This document shows positions 10,262-21,239 of a stretch of DNA of 64,000 bases, piece after piece; position 1 is the stretch's first letter; the number at the start of each line of letters is the position of its first letter. Under the pieces are notes generated by a model, which saw only the letters and a program-made list of their open reading frames with translations, did no database searches and had not been told where the DNA came from. The stretch is from the NCBI GenBank assembly GCA_023376005.1, contig CM042156.1:41765156-41829155 (forward strand). Direction: 5' to 3'. The translations under genes were made by a program, and so were the position numbers. Source of the DNA: Doryteuthis pealeii (lineage: Eukaryota; Mollusca; Cephalopoda; Myopsida; Loliginidae).

Positions 10262-11440
10262 ACCATAAGGTCACATATATTAAGACAGAAAAACAAATAA
10301 CTCATAAATTCAACAAGTAATATGTGTATTAAAACAAAAGGTTACAATAATCAAGAATACTGATTAAAATCCTGCAGAATAGGCTTTTTTAAAACTTCAT
10401 GTAATAAAATAATAAGGTATTGAGTTAACTCCAACTGAGAAAAAAAAGGGTAATGTTCCATATACAAATCAGCAGTGAAGTAAGAGAGAGAAATATATAG
10501 CTTGTAATACCTTCAGCAGTAGGCAGGGTTAGGGTTAGGCAAATAGTGAGGAGTCAGGCGATATGGACAGGTTAGGCTTAAGTCTGTCTTCTCTTCTCTT
10601 TCTTTGAAAACAACCCTTATTTATATCCTTTCTTAGGATTGAAATCGATATTTAAAAAAAAACTCTTAATTTTAGGCGCGAACGCTTTTGATTGGTTGAA
10701 AATTACCATTTTTAATATTCCTGTTTTTTTTTTCTATACCTGCGCCTATCCAATGCGCAAACCCTTCATTTTCGTAATTCCATTTCTGCTTAAGAGGAAT
10801 TACGGGTTTAAAGGGTGGGTGGGTGTAGCCTCTTAAATCTCCCAGTTGTAGGCAAATCGTTCGGACGAAAGAAGACAACACACAATGGAAATTTAATACA
10901 TGTATTGACAAATAATACAAGAATTTGTTGCAAATTTTATTGACATTTGCTACCAGACTTATCTGTGAGGTTAAATACTGTTCGTTGGAGAAGTGGTGAT
11001 AACAGGGGTATTCTGGTCGTTGGTTGGAATGCTGTTAAGACGCTTCGTCAGGTCGTTTCTTGTTCTTCAGCCTTCTGTAGTATGCTATTGTATCAGCCTT
11101 AGAAAGTATGCTGATACAACGCCTTAGAAAGTTTCCTGGTTATGGGCGAGGTGGCTGGAGCCGCTTATTTTCACCTCTTTCCCTGGTAACTGTTCTGTGA
11201 TAAGTAAGGTTTGGTTTGATTCTCGCGCCAACCTCCTGTTGGCGATTTTCCCCCTAGCGGCAGAGGAAGATAATTCTCTATTGAATTTCCGATATGCTTT
11301 CAAGGCGTTAACTTCCTGCTCACCACAGAAGTTCCCTCCCAATAAACGGAGTTTAGCATGTCTGTATGTGTGTTATATGTCAATAGTAGTGGTATGTTAT
11401 TTTTCTCTTTTCCATTTCTTTTATTAGGCATTAACTTCCG
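10262..11440. other. Unresolved repetitive region, possibly LTR-related
   Basis: The minus strand shows GGATATAAATAAGG (TATA-like, near 10620) and AATAAAATTTGC (near 10935), spaced as if promoter and polyadenylation signals of one or two degraded LTRs. Neither terminal TG...CA, a primer-binding site nor coding frames could be fixed. The 65- to 82-codon open frames here do not resemble any protein I know. Confidence 0.3.
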
Positions 11441-11625
11441 GCTCACCACACTACCACTCCGGTCAAAGTGGACCCTGGTTAATGGTGATGAAGGAGTGTT
11501 CCACACTCCCCAGAGACCCAGAATTAGAACTTCACCACTGGATGCAGTTTAACGTCATACCCAGAACATTAAGACCCACATTCACCGCCTTCTAGCACAT
11601 ATATGATAAACTCACTTTGCTCTAT
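11441..11625 (-). mobile_element. Family C repeat, internal fragment
   Basis: Contains CTACCACTCCGGTCAAAGTG, GAAGGAGTGTTCCACACTCC and CCTTCTAGCACATATATGAT, the same order as in the fuller copy at 13880-14516. Confidence 0.6.
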
Positions 11626-11629
11626 TTAA

Positions 11630-12455
11630 CCCATTGAATCCTATACTAACACAATAATTCTAAAGAATTAATGCAATTGTTACTTACGGCGTCCCCAATA
11701 GGATCTGCTGCATGCAGAAGATTCAGACTTTGTTGAAACTGAGATAGGGTGCTTTGCAGATAGAACAAAGAAACTATAGAATACAATTCTATATTTTTAA
11801 ATAGATTACACGTACATATTTCTTTCCCAAAATTAAGGGAAAGAAATTAAAACAAACACACAACACAATCCTTTTGCCAAACTTAAGGAAAAGAGATTAA
11901 AGCAAACACACCAACACAATCCTTTTCCTAAATTTAAGGAAAAGTGATTAAAACAAATGTTTACACAAAAATCAGAATCGATTGGCTAGGTTAGCATTGC
12001 TCACTACTACGTCCGTGCGTTTGCGCCAACTTTTTGATCCCATCTTCTAATTATAAAAGACGGAGGAGAAATCAACAAACACACACAGACTTCATCTCAC
12101 GTTCAAACCGGACACATCCGACGACCACAAACAAATAGATTCACTAACATCAAGACAAACACGGCACCCTTCTGAGTCACAGGCTGACTACTAGAATTAA
12201 CCATTCAATCGTACCACCGCATTCAACACCAGGAATCCTTTTCAGCAGGTGGTGTATACAAACTTGATTCTCATTTCTGCCCACATCTAAACGAACTTTT
12301 CCAAACTTAACACAAGAACTTTTACATTACACATATCACATCTACACTATTCCCTTTGAACATTTCACATATTTATTCTCTGAATAAATTTATTTGTTAT
12401 TTTATAATCATATGCTTTTTCTCTGAATGTTTGAGATGAGGCTCGAAGATTAGTA
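11630..12455. other. No gene recognised; possible LTR-like stretch
   Basis: A small tandem set (AAAGAAATTAAAACAAACAC-type units, about 60 bp apart) occupies 11820-11960. TATAAAAGACGG (near 12053) and AATAAATTTATT (near 12385) are spaced like an LTR promoter and polyadenylation signal, but no element ends were found. Confidence 0.3.
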
Positions 12456-12461
12456 TTATAT

Positions 12462-12769
12462 GCGTTATTCGGACTATTGTCCCCATCTTCATTGTTATTT
12501 GTACAACGTTTCGGCCGATATACCCTCCGGCCTTCTTCAGGTATTTCTTGTCGGACTCGGGAACCTTCTCGGACTCGGGAACCATATCGGACTCAGGAAC
12601 CTTCTTTTTCGAATACGACAAGAAAGTTCCCGAGTTTGAAAAAGAAGGTTCCCGAGTCCGAGAAGGTTCCCGAGTCCGACAAGAAATACCGGAAGAAGGC
12701 CGGAGGGTATATCGGCCGAAACGTTGTACAAATAACAATGAAGATGGGGACAATAGTCCGAATAACGCA
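12462..12769. mobile_element. Palindromic element, family E, with 18-mer units
   Basis: A nearly perfect palindrome of about 308 bp. The outer ends are GCGTTATTCGGACTATTGTC and its complement. The inner arms hold TCGGACTCGGGAACCTTC repeated two to three times per arm. Adjacent segments read TACAACGTTTCGGCC and the inverse GGCCGAAACGTTGTA. Four overlapping open frames of 83-162 codons are by-products of the palindrome and of the 18-base periodicity. Confidence 0.85.
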
Positions 12770-12774
12770 GATAA

Positions 12775-13280
12775 TAACTTATATGCATTTGTTTTTACAT
12801 TTTCTCCGTATTTTCTACTTAAACTGTGTCATATTTTATTGTCGTCATTACCTAATATCATTGAACATTTCTCAATACCCCCCCCTCCTACAAATACTAA
12901 GGAACAAGGAAATGAATGGAGGTGAAAAACGAAATCACTGGTTGAATTTGGTGTGGAATTTTTGAAGATATAAGGCGTGTGCCAGATGTACACCTCTACT
13001 TATAGACTCGCCTATAAGCACATGACCTGGGAAAGATTCCTTATATCCAATCATTGGCAGTGCTGCTGCGCTGTTGTTGTATTTATACCCTGAGCATGAT
13101 TCTGGTCCTTAGCGCATTACTTACTTGGTATCTTCGTGGACGCGGAACGTAGTACTATACCACAGGACTATTGACTTACCAAAGGATACTTATCACCGGA
13201 TAACTTATTGACTTACCTTACTTAATTTACTTTAAGTCCTTTTACATTCTGGCCAAGGATGGCGCCAGATACTCAAACAG
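12775..13280. other. No gene recognised; possible LTR plus primer-binding site
   Basis: A TATTTATACC box near 13080 precedes about 170 bp ending in GGATGGCGCCAGATACTC, reminiscent of a retroelement primer-binding site that starts TGGCGCC. There are no flanking coding frames, so this stays a suggestion. Confidence 0.25.
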
Positions 13281-13283
13281 ATG

Positions 13284-13492
13284 GCTTGTTGGTTGCGTTT
13301 TAACGACATATCAACCTTGTCGGGTTATTTTATGCCGAAGCGTTTGTTTTATTCATTCTTTGTTGGTCTATTTAATTTTCTTTTCAAGCTCAATTTTTTA
13401 AACACATTTTTATAACTCTTTTTAAATCTATCTAACCCATAGATGGTACCCTAACAGGTACTACCACTCCGGGTCAGAGTGAAACAAGCTTC
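13284..13492 (-). mobile_element. Family C repeat, 3' end fragment
   Basis: Contains TGTTGGTTGCGTTTTAACG, ACATATCAACCTTGTCGGG, TTTTATGCCGAAGCG, then CTAACCCATAGATGGTACCC and CACTCCGGGTCAGAGTG. Confidence 0.65.
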
Positions 13493-13594
13493 TTTGTTGA
13501 CATCGATTGTCTTAGATGAAGTATTGACAATGCTTATCAATTTTTAACAAGTAGGTCACCCTTCTCTTCTTTATTCTGGGCACATCGCCACCAT

Positions 13595-13640
13595 TTTGTG
13601 AGACGGTGTGTGTGGTGTGTGGTGTGTGTGGTGTGTGTAG
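13595..13640. repeat. GT-rich simple repeat
   Basis: Irregular GTGTGTGTGGTGTGTGG-type repeats. Confidence 0.85.
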
Positions 13641-13879
13641 AATCGATTAAGTCCGGGGGCGGGAGTTGTATACATTGGCGATGAGCGGGAGTATAAATGG
13701 TTTATATTTCAAAAAAATAGTACACAAGAATTCATATCAAATGTACGAAAGGGGACAAGTGATTTTCAAAAGAGGCAGCGCCCCTTCCTCTTGGCAACGG
13801 ATCCGTCTTTATATTAAATCTCTATTGCTTATGGGGGGGTGTATCAGGCATTTCGAGAAAAATGGTTTCGTTTGTTTTA

Positions 13880-14516
13880 TTTGCATAAAGGCATATCAAC
13901 TCCTCATGGGTTATTTAATGTCGAAATGTTATTCATTTGTAAATGTTTGGTTTGGTTTGGTTTGTTTTACGGCATATCAACCTCAGTGGGTTATTTAATG
14001 CCGGCAAAGTTTTAAATCAATTCTTAACGGATAATACAATTTTTTTATAAATACATTTTTCTATTTAACCCATAGATGGGACCCTAACAGGTAATATACC
14101 GATCCGGGTCAGAGTGGACCAGGAGCAATTGGTGATGAAGGGGTGCTCCACATTCCCAAACCCTCACCATCAGAGAGTTTAACCGTCATTCCAGGACATG
14201 TTAGACCCTCAGTCACCGCCCTTCTAGCATCCATATGATAAAAAGGGGTTGGGGCTTGCATGAGTTGGGAAATCATATAGGTGCTAGGGCTTGATGTGAC
14301 CAGCCGATTGATCGGAGGGGGCCTCTCCGACCGCCCATCTAGCCCAAGTAAGGGATAAAGTGGAGTGTTGCATGTCATGGACTGCTCATCCACCAGGATT
14401 CCATCCTTAAGCATCACGGGTCGCCACCCACGGCCAACAGGTGGCCCCATTTGGGGGAATCTTACCCCTCTGCAGAGGTGCAGTCGGTGCATTCTAACGC
14501 CCCAGTCGACAGGGCG
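13880..14516 (-). mobile_element. Fullest copy of family C repeat
   Basis: Two overlapping 3' ends (13883 and 13960, each GGCATATCAAC...GGGTTATTTAATG) lead into the body: CCATAGATGGGACCC, CCGGGTCAGAGTGGACC, GGTGCTCCACATTCCC, TTCTAGCATCCATATG, GGTGCTAGGGCTTGATG, CGGCCAACAGGTGGCCCC and TGCAGAGGTGCAGTCGG. No Pol III boxes were seen. A 127-codon minus-strand frame (14109-14492) lies inside but is not conserved as a frame in the copy at 21.65-22.23 kb, so it is not called as a gene. Confidence 0.7.
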
Positions 14517-14545
14517 GTTGTAAATGTTTGATTCTAATCAAGACT

Positions 14546-14772
14546 ACAAGGTGTGTCAAAAAGTATCGAGATTTTTTGTACTTTTTGACACACTTGCATT
14601 CTGAATAACGTTCCATTCTTAATTTTTTTCAGAATACTATCTGTGTCAAAAAGTACCAAGGTTAAAGCTGTATTTACAAAGTTAGAAATGAAGAATGAAT
14701 GAAACGTTATTTTTTCAGAATACAAGGTGTGTCAAAAAGTACACGAAAATCGTTCGATACTTTTTGAACACC
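14546..14772. mobile_element. Cluster of mariner-like terminal repeats
   Basis: GTGTGTCAAAAAGTA or its complement occurs five times (near 14551, 14576, 14641, 14728 and 14757), making two back-to-back palindromes and one single copy around short AT-rich spacers. No transposase is present. Confidence 0.6.
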
Positions 14773-14779
14773 TTTATAT

Positions 14780-15120
14780 ATAATGTATATATATATATAT
14801 ATTAATATATTATATATATATAATTATGAAAGGAAAATGGATAGTGAATCCGACAATATGTGTAGAGTAGTTTTTGTAAGAAAAAACAACAAAGATTGTT
14901 TTAAAGTTTTGCTGACAGAAATCTGTTTCAACATATGCGGTACTATCGAGAGCGTTCTGTGCCTCGTGATTAATGGATAATATTTATTTCGTTTTTGTTT
15001 TCCCGTGTACAGATGTTGCTTTGATAAAGAACCGCATAATGGTTGAAACAGATTTCTGTAGCAAAACCTTAATCATCTGTTGTTTTTTTCTACAGAAACT
15101 TTCTACTATATATATATATA

Positions 15121-15161
<41 letters not shown>

Positions 15162-15170
15162 TATATCTGA
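14780..15170. repeat. Inverted repeat flanked by (AT)n
   Basis: Arms at about 14902-14941 and 15031-15072 share TTTTGCTGACAGAAATCTG and GAAACAGATTTCTGTAGC around a ~90 bp loop. The unit is bounded by (AT)n runs at 14779-14820 and 15107-15165, giving a hairpin with AT-rich feet. Confidence 0.7.
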
Positions 15171-15427
15171 AATCAGATAGAACAAACGCATAATATTTTT
15201 CAATAGATATTTCATACCAAAATGTTATGTACCTGGAAAAACGTGACGTTAAGAATCTTTGAGAGCATAGTGACTACATGAATGTTTGGTTCTTGAGAAC
15301 AAAGTAATGACGGTTGCATATACGTATCAGTGATATAACGTTAGTATTGAGAAGACGCCAAGAGACTACTGGTCTTCAGAAAACGTAGAGTGTTAAGATT
15401 TTGACACACCTTGTATATCTTCAATTT

Positions 15428-15527
15428 NNNNNNNNNNNNNNNNNNNNNNNNNNNNNNNNNNNNNNNNNNNNNNNNNNNNNNNNNNNNNNNNNNNNNNNNN
15501 NNNNNNNNNNNNNNNNNNNNNNNNNNN
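15428..15527. other. Assembly gap (100 N)
   Basis: Exactly 100 N, a conventional placeholder for a gap of unknown size. The left palindrome arm begins at the first base after it. Confidence 1.
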
Positions 15528-15735
15528 TTTCCCTTAGCGCTAAATACCCTTGGAAAAGGTATGAATTCTACTCTCTCTCCAGCTATGGATAAATAGTAGG
15601 GCAGACTGGGCTTCTTTAACCTTGGTTTTAGGCAACCAGTCTAGAAAAAGGAAAACTCTGAATTCAAACCTGCTGAACTCCGCTTAAGAAATTGACCTTG
15701 TGTCACATCCTATGTGTGCGGAGGGGCTGGTAAAT
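15528..15735 (+). mobile_element. SINE family 1, cut by the gap
   Basis: Body and 3' end only (TTAGCGCTAAATACCCTT to GGAGGGGCTGGTAAATATA). The tRNA-like head is lost in the gap. The right arm has the full copy at 41311-41593. Confidence 0.85.
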
Positions 15736-16023
15736 ATATATATGTACAGTAAATATTTTGTAGAACAAAAAGTTGTTGGTCTCCTTTTCTTCAAAAGTAG
15801 CGTCCTTCTCCTCCACTGTGTCTTAAGTACGGTTTATTCTCCATAAAACTTAGAGTTTAAACAGTGCTTTTCCGGGGATAAAAAAGTCCCACATAGATAG
15901 ATAGATATAACCGTGCCTCATTTTCTTTTATTAAACTGAATTAGCTGGTCTCTTTCTATGACACCTCTATTCCTTTGTCTCTTTTATGATACCTTGGATT
16001 TTGCTTGCTAAAAATAAAAATTA

Positions 16024-16260
16024 GGGACAATGACCTAGGCACCCCTTTTGATCTCGATTAAGAAAGGACATGTTTTTTACTACACTGTCAATTCCGGTTG
16101 TTTTAACAGACGATTTTAGATTTTTTTAAAATTATAAAACTAACCCCTAACCCCTAACCTAACCCTAACAAACAACTGGATATTGAATGGTGTAAATGAA
16201 AAACATGTCCTTTCTTAATCAAGATCAAAAAAGGGGGTGCCTAATGGCGTAATATGGTCC
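16024..16260. mobile_element. Hairpin MITE M1 with telomere-like core
   Basis: Arms GGCACCCCTTTTGATCTCG / TCAAGATCAAAAAAGGGGG and AAAGGACATGTTTTTT / AAACATGTCCTTTC surround CCCCTAACCTAACCCTAAC. Mirror copy at 40785-41024. Confidence 0.8.
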
Positions 16261-16335
16261 AAATTTAGTTTTTTAAAAACAATTAGTTAAAATAGATCAC
16301 TAATTAGGACTGAGCCCTATTCTAGTAGTGACCAC

Positions 16336-16578
16336 TCAAGTGGAGTTTAACAGGTTTGAATTTCAGAGTTTTCCTTCCCCATAGACTGGTTGCCTAACAA
16401 AAGGTTAAAGAGCTCGGTCTGCTCTTACTATTTACCCATAGCTGGAGGAGAGTATTAGATTGCATACTTTTCTCAAGGCGCGATATAGCGTTATGTGAAC
16501 TGTAGCTTATGTCCAGGATTTGAACTCAGGTCAACAATTCCATTTCCTATGACTATATCCATTACACCACGTGCCTCC
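16336..16578 (-). mobile_element. SINE family 1, left-arm copy
   Basis: Minus strand, head at the right (GGAGGCACGTGGTGTAATGG), lacking the extreme 3' tail. Mirror at 40479-40716. Confidence 0.8.
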
Positions 16579-16677
16579 AATGCGAAACCTTGTCTTTTTT
16601 TTAGGTTTGCATAATGTTTTAAGTGCCACACTTTAAGAAGTAAACAATAAGCCAATTGAATAGTCAGTAATATTCAC

Positions 16678-17165
16678 AGAGTTCCGTCCCGGTTCTCCTG
16701 CCTCAAAACCACTAGCCGGTGGCTTGCTGAAAAAAAAACACCAGCTACAATTAAAGTCCATAGCCGAAGCGGTGTCCACTTGAAAAAAAACCCCAACCCA
16801 ACTTAGGACATTTTTTGCCAAAAACCCAACCCAAACCCCACTCTAACCCAATAACCTAAACCCCCTCTGTATACAGGGTGACCCAGAAAAAACAGAACCC
16901 ACTAATTTTGTAATAAAACTGTTAATTTTAACTAGTATTACAGGGTGACCAAAAAAAAACAGAGCCCAAATTATTTATTTATTTCCCATTAAACCTAACG
17001 TTAAAACCCAACTCCAACCTAACCCTAACTCTAAACCCTAACCCTAGTTTTTTTTCAAGTTTGACACTGCTTTGGCTACGGACTTCAATCGTAGCTGAGT
17101 GTTTTTTTTTTTCAGCAGCCACGGCTAGCAGTTTTGAGGCAGGAGGCCGGGACGGAACTCCGCGA
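16678..17165. mobile_element. Palindromic element with GAGTTCCGTCCCGG ends
   Basis: Outer inverted ends are GAGTTCCGTCCCGGTTCTCC and GGAGGCCGGGACGGAACTC. Next inside are AACACCAGCTACAATTAAAG / CTTCAATCGTAGCTGAGTG and CTTGAAAAAAAACC / TTTTTTTTCAAG. The core carries CCCTAACTCTAAACCCTAAC and two direct ACAGGGTGACC motifs about 75 bp apart that look like mariner-type ends. Mirror at 39895-40385; diverged relative at 55165-55816. Confidence 0.7.
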
Positions 17166-17483
17166 ATATACCCGAATGAGTCAAAGCATACCTGTTATGT
17201 TTTCAAGCCTTTCAAAATCAGTCCCAGCTGACAATGAACTTGAACCTTTTATACACTGAAGCAGGCAGACATTAGAAATGTTATTTTCTGACTTCTGGGA
17301 ATGTTCAAAAAAATTCTCCCATATAGATTAATTGGTAATTACTACTTTGCTTTACACTATTTTGGATAATAGGTTAAAAATTCTTACTAATATATATCAT
17401 TTGTAAAAGGAATGAGTCATAACACAAACTTTTTTAAAAAAAGTGGAAAACACAAGAACACATACACACATATATGAGGGTAA

Positions 17484-17604
17484 ATAGTAGGGCAGACTGG
17501 GCTCTTTAACCCTGGTGTGTTGGTAACAGCCTCATTCAGGGATTTGAACTCGGGTCAACAAGCCCATTGCCTACAACGGGTGACCATTACACCACACACC
17601 TTCC
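17484..17604 (-). mobile_element. SINE family 1 fragment with internal deletion
   Basis: CAGACTGGGCTCTTTAACC is joined directly to CAGCCTCATTCAGG and the tRNA-like head, so the middle is missing or rearranged. Mirror at about 39476-39603. Confidence 0.6.
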
Positions 17605-17797
17605 AGAGAGTAAAGTTATATCCAGAATATGGTCAAAATTATTTCTAAAAATTCATTTATTCCTCACTCTACCATTTTCCCTTTATAATTGGTAGGTACT
17701 AGTGCTATAAATAGTTTCAATCAATTTACCTACTTACTAAATGAGATGACACATACAATCATAGTGGCTTGCATAATTTTTGACATTAAAACAGTTT

Positions 17798-18031
17798 GGA
17801 CCATATGACCTTTAGGCACCCCTTTTGATCTCGATTATGAAAGGATATATTTTTCATTAAACCGTCAATATCCAGTTGTTTAACAGACGATTTTAGATTT
17901 AAAAAAAAATTAATTAAAACTAACTCCTAACCCTAACCCCTAACAAACAACCGGATATTGACGGTGTAAATGGAAAAACATGTCCTTTCTAATCGAGATT
18001 CAAAAAGGGGTGCCTAAAGGTAATATGATCC
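17798..18031. mobile_element. Hairpin MITE M1 with telomere-like core
   Basis: GGACCATATGACCTTTAGGC at the left and GCCTAAAGGTAATATGATCC at the right; core CTCCTAACCCTAACCCCTAA. Mirror 39047-39282. Confidence 0.8.
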
Positions 18032-18308
18032 AACAGCTTTAATGAAGTCCTACATTCTTAAAGTCTTACCCCAAAGCATTTTTCAGCACCATTATTCCAA
18101 TGATTTTATATTTTTGATACCAATATTTCAGCATCATTATTTTGATGATTTCATATTATTTGTATGTTTACTCTGTGTGTCTGATAGTTTTCGTGAGAGA
18201 TCAAGTGACAATAAGTTTTGTAATACTTCAGCTGTTGCATAATGGATGGGCAGAAGCTTATCATTTTTGTAAGGTAGTGTAGATTTTAAAATGACAATTA
18301 AACCGTAT

Positions 18309-18570
18309 GGACCATATTACCTTTAGGCACCCCTTTTTGATCTCGATTAAGAAAGGACATGTTTTTCATTTACACCTTCAATATCCAGTTGTTTGTTAGG
18401 AGTTTGGGTTAGGAGTTAGAGTTAGGGTTTAGGGTTAGGGTTAGGGTTGTTTTATAATAAAAAAAAATCTAAAAATCGTCTGTTAAACAACCGGATATTG
18501 ACAGTGTAAATGAAAAACATGTCCTTTCTTAATTTGAGATAAAAAAGGGGTGCCTAAAGGTATATGGTCA
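18309..18570. mobile_element. Hairpin MITE M1, core in the TTAGGG sense
   Basis: Same arms as the copy at 17798, but the core reads GTTTAGGGTTAGGGTTAGGG, about seven telomere-like units on the opposite strand. Mirror 38505-38770. Confidence 0.8.
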
Positions 18571-19052
18571 ACCGAATGGAAAAATATGATAGTCATAGAG
18601 TTTGATAGACAGAGTGTCATCCCCATGGTCATCTGAAGCACATCCCTCATTGGTTCTAGAGAGTCACTTGATCAGGTGACTCTGGGGAAAATAGATTAGG
18701 AATTTAGTCAGTTGGAGACTAAGTGTCTGATTTCAGGCAGATATAGTTATGCTCTTTTGTGTGTGTGTGTGTGGCAAAATAAGTATCAGGAAATAAGTGG
18801 ATTTGGGGTAAATAAAAGTGTGTGCACAAAAATATGCCTCTGTGTTGTTTCCATGGACTAAAAATGCACAGTGAAGCAAAACAACCCCAATGGAAGAAGA
18901 AACACTGACCTGATATGAAGAAAACAGACACACCCAGTTGACAAAGAATTCCAAAAGAACAATGAAAGATGGAGAAGAGAGAACTATGATAGAGAAGAAA
19001 GAACTTCTCCTCATTGTTCAAATTTGTTTTTATCAGTGCCATCATCATCAAG
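18571..19052. other. No gene recognised
   Basis: (GT)n at 18758-18774. The 93- and 113-codon minus-strand frames (18719-19060) cross a SINE edge, are Phe/Leu/Ser-rich and are broken by indels in the mirror copy, so they are not called. Confidence 0.5.
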
Positions 19053-19327
19053 GGAGGCATGTGTCTTAATGGTTAGAGTCATAGGAAATGGACACGACGA
19101 CCCGAGTTCAATTCCTGATGAAGCTGTTTGAATTTCACATAGCGCTGAGAAAGGTATGAATCCAATCATCCCTCCAGCTATGGGTAAATAGCAGTGCAGA
19201 CTGGGCACTTTAACCATGGCTAGGTAGCCAGTCTAGGAGAAGGAAAACTCTGAATTCAAACCTGTTAAACTCCGCTTAATAAATTGACCTTGTGTCACAT
19301 CCTGCTTGTGTGGAGGGGTTGGTAAAT
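19053..19327 (+). mobile_element. SINE family 1, full copy
   Basis: Head GGAGGCATGTGTCTTAATGG, B-box region CCGAGTTCAATTCC, tail GGTTGGTAAATATG. Mirror 37757-38032. Confidence 0.85.
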
Positions 19328-19396
19328 ATGTATGGTAAAATGTAAACATGCCCTGAGGTTTAAAAATTAAGAACATCAATGTTCTTAATTTTTACC

Positions 19397-19508
19397 TCAG
19401 ATTTCCAGTTTTCCAACCTTTTTTGCTCTTTGGAACTGTGCCAAGTGCTCCAACAGTGATAGGTACAACTCTCTTCCAAGGTTTACATATCATTTTACTC
19501 CTTGCAAG
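19397..19508 (-). pseudogene. LINE ORF C-terminal fragment (left-arm copy)
   Basis: The mirror copy at 37573-37686 is open and easier to read (VVPITVGALGTVPK). This copy has lost about two bases within the AAAAAAA stretch. Confidence 0.6.
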
Positions 19509-20756
19509 TTTTTCACACTAATTCCAACTGGTGGGTTTTCCATGAAGTCTGAGTGATAGAAAGTCTCCTTAGATCTCCAGGACTCTTCTAAGTATTCTAG
19601 CTGATCTTAACAGTGTTGTGGTCTGTGTAGCAAGGGGTGAAGTGAGTTCCCTTGTGAGGCTACAGTGATTGTACTCACAACCTGGAGGTTGTGAGCGGTG
19701 ACTTGTGGTAAGTGTCCTGTCACCCCTGATAGTTGGAGTGGTTCGTCCTGTGAGGAGGCATAAAAGCCGAGGTGGTTCACTGTTCCTAGCTTGGAGAACT
19801 GGTTGTCCGTGGTGGTCTTACCGATAATGCTAGTATTAGAACAGACAATTTTTTAGAATTACTCAGATTGTTATATAGCCCTTATAAAACATTGGGGATA
19901 TAATAGAGGAGAGAGGACAGACAGACAGAGAGACAGACAGAGAGATAGATATATTAGATGAATGATGGTCTTTCTTACTTGATACTCTTTTCTTGTTGTT
20001 TCTACCTTGGCGCCATGTTTCTTCGTCTAGTAGGCTTCTGTTGTTAAGGGTTGGTTCTTACTTCTTGATTCTTCTTTGTGCAGGGCTGGTCATTGTTTGT
20101 TTTAACATTTAATTAAGACAACAAGACTTCTTTGTTCTTGATCAAGTTTTTATCTTCAACCCTGCCCATTTGATTCCGCTGTGGGTGAGTTGCGAACCTT
20201 AAGAGACATCCTCTTTGATCTGACTAACTAACTAAAACCTATTCCCACACATCCAATCGTGCGCTTTTCAAGGGGTCAAATAAAAGGTCATTACCCGTCA
20301 CAACTGAGGGTAACTTCCCATGGACCCCGTTGTTTTTTAAAGTTTCAGAACCCTATTCAAAAATTTCTAACTACAGGTATATTCATAATTTATAACTGCT
20401 CATAAATTGTGTACAAGATCACTCTGTAAATTGGGGCTCCTCTGTCTTGAATTGAAAAACATATCTCTTTTTATAGTCAACTGATGAATCAAAGGGGATC
20501 AGTTTGAAATGATTTTGTATTTGGGCATAAACAATTTTGATTGGTTTTAAAAGAGCCCCTATTTTGTGTTTATTTGTTTTACAAGAAAGGTTGTGCAGAA
20601 GCCTCCCTGCATACAGACTATTTTATGAACCAATTTTCTTAAACGTCACAGGGTGAACATCCAGTTCTCTGTCTTGTCTACCGCCTACAGATTCAGAGTA
20701 TTCATTTTACTGACCAGCGCTTAAAACTTTTCAACCTAATTTAACCAGATTGTCAA
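19509..20756. other. Repetitive DNA, no gene recognised
   Basis: GACAGACAGAGAGACAGAC simple repeat near 19917-19950; a CAACCTGGAGGTTGTGAG hairpin near 19680. Otherwise unassigned. Probably the rest of the retroelement whose ORF end lies at 19397. Confidence 0.4.
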
Positions 20757-20887
20757 GGTTATTATACTTTTTTACATATGAACTCTTGCAATAGCTCTTA
20801 AGTAAACATATAAAAACATTGTAATTATTAGATTATCATCCTGTGGTATATCCACAGGTCCTGCTAAGTATATAAAAAAAACTTATG

Positions 20888-21035
20888 GAGAGTTCCTGTG
20901 GTGTAGTGGGTAATGATGTGCTGGGACTCTGACATTGAAGTAAGTCTAAACTTGTGCTGTTACATCACTTTTTGGACAAATACCCTGAGAAAGGCATGAA
21001 CCTTTTCATCCCTCCAGCTATGGGTTAAATAGTAC
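20888..21035 (+). mobile_element. tRNA-derived SINE, variant of family 1
   Basis: Head AGTTCCTGTGGTGTAGTGGG, then AAATACCCTGAGAAAGGCAT and TCCCTCCAGCTATGGGTTAA, followed by a family C type tail at about 21068-21105. Mirror about 36046-36198. Confidence 0.65.
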
Positions 21036-21239
21036 CACTACTGTTCTTCTACAAGGATGGTTTTGACATTAAATAATCCACAAAAGTTGATATCCCATTA
21101 AACAAAGAAACCAAACCAAACTATAATTTGCACACATATTGTTTCAAGTATTCTTAGCTGATACTAAGAATTCAATACGCAATTATATAGTTTCAATAAC
21201 TTAACTATTTAATGTTCTTAAAAGATGAGTAAAAGTAAA

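Noticed and set aside
12397..12965. Four overlapping frames of 83-162 codons on both strands
   Set aside because: They are by-products of a 308 bp palindrome with an 18-base repeat unit, and no family similarity was seen.
14109..14492. 127-codon minus-strand frame
   Set aside because: It lies inside a family C repeat, and the frame is not kept in the other copies at 21.65 and 56.6 kb.
15401..15596. Frames running through the 15428-15527 gap
   Set aside because: They are open only because N was read through. The same holds for frames at 61192-61645.
18420..18450. TTAGGG repeats as a true telomere or chromosome end
   Set aside because: Only short runs in the cores of hairpin elements, in both orientations, with ordinary sequence on both sides.
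18719..19060. 93- and 113-codon minus-strand frames and their mirrors near 38.1-38.3 kb
   Set aside because: Low-complexity Phe/Ser/Leu-rich, crossing a SINE boundary and a microsatellite, and broken by indels between the two arms.
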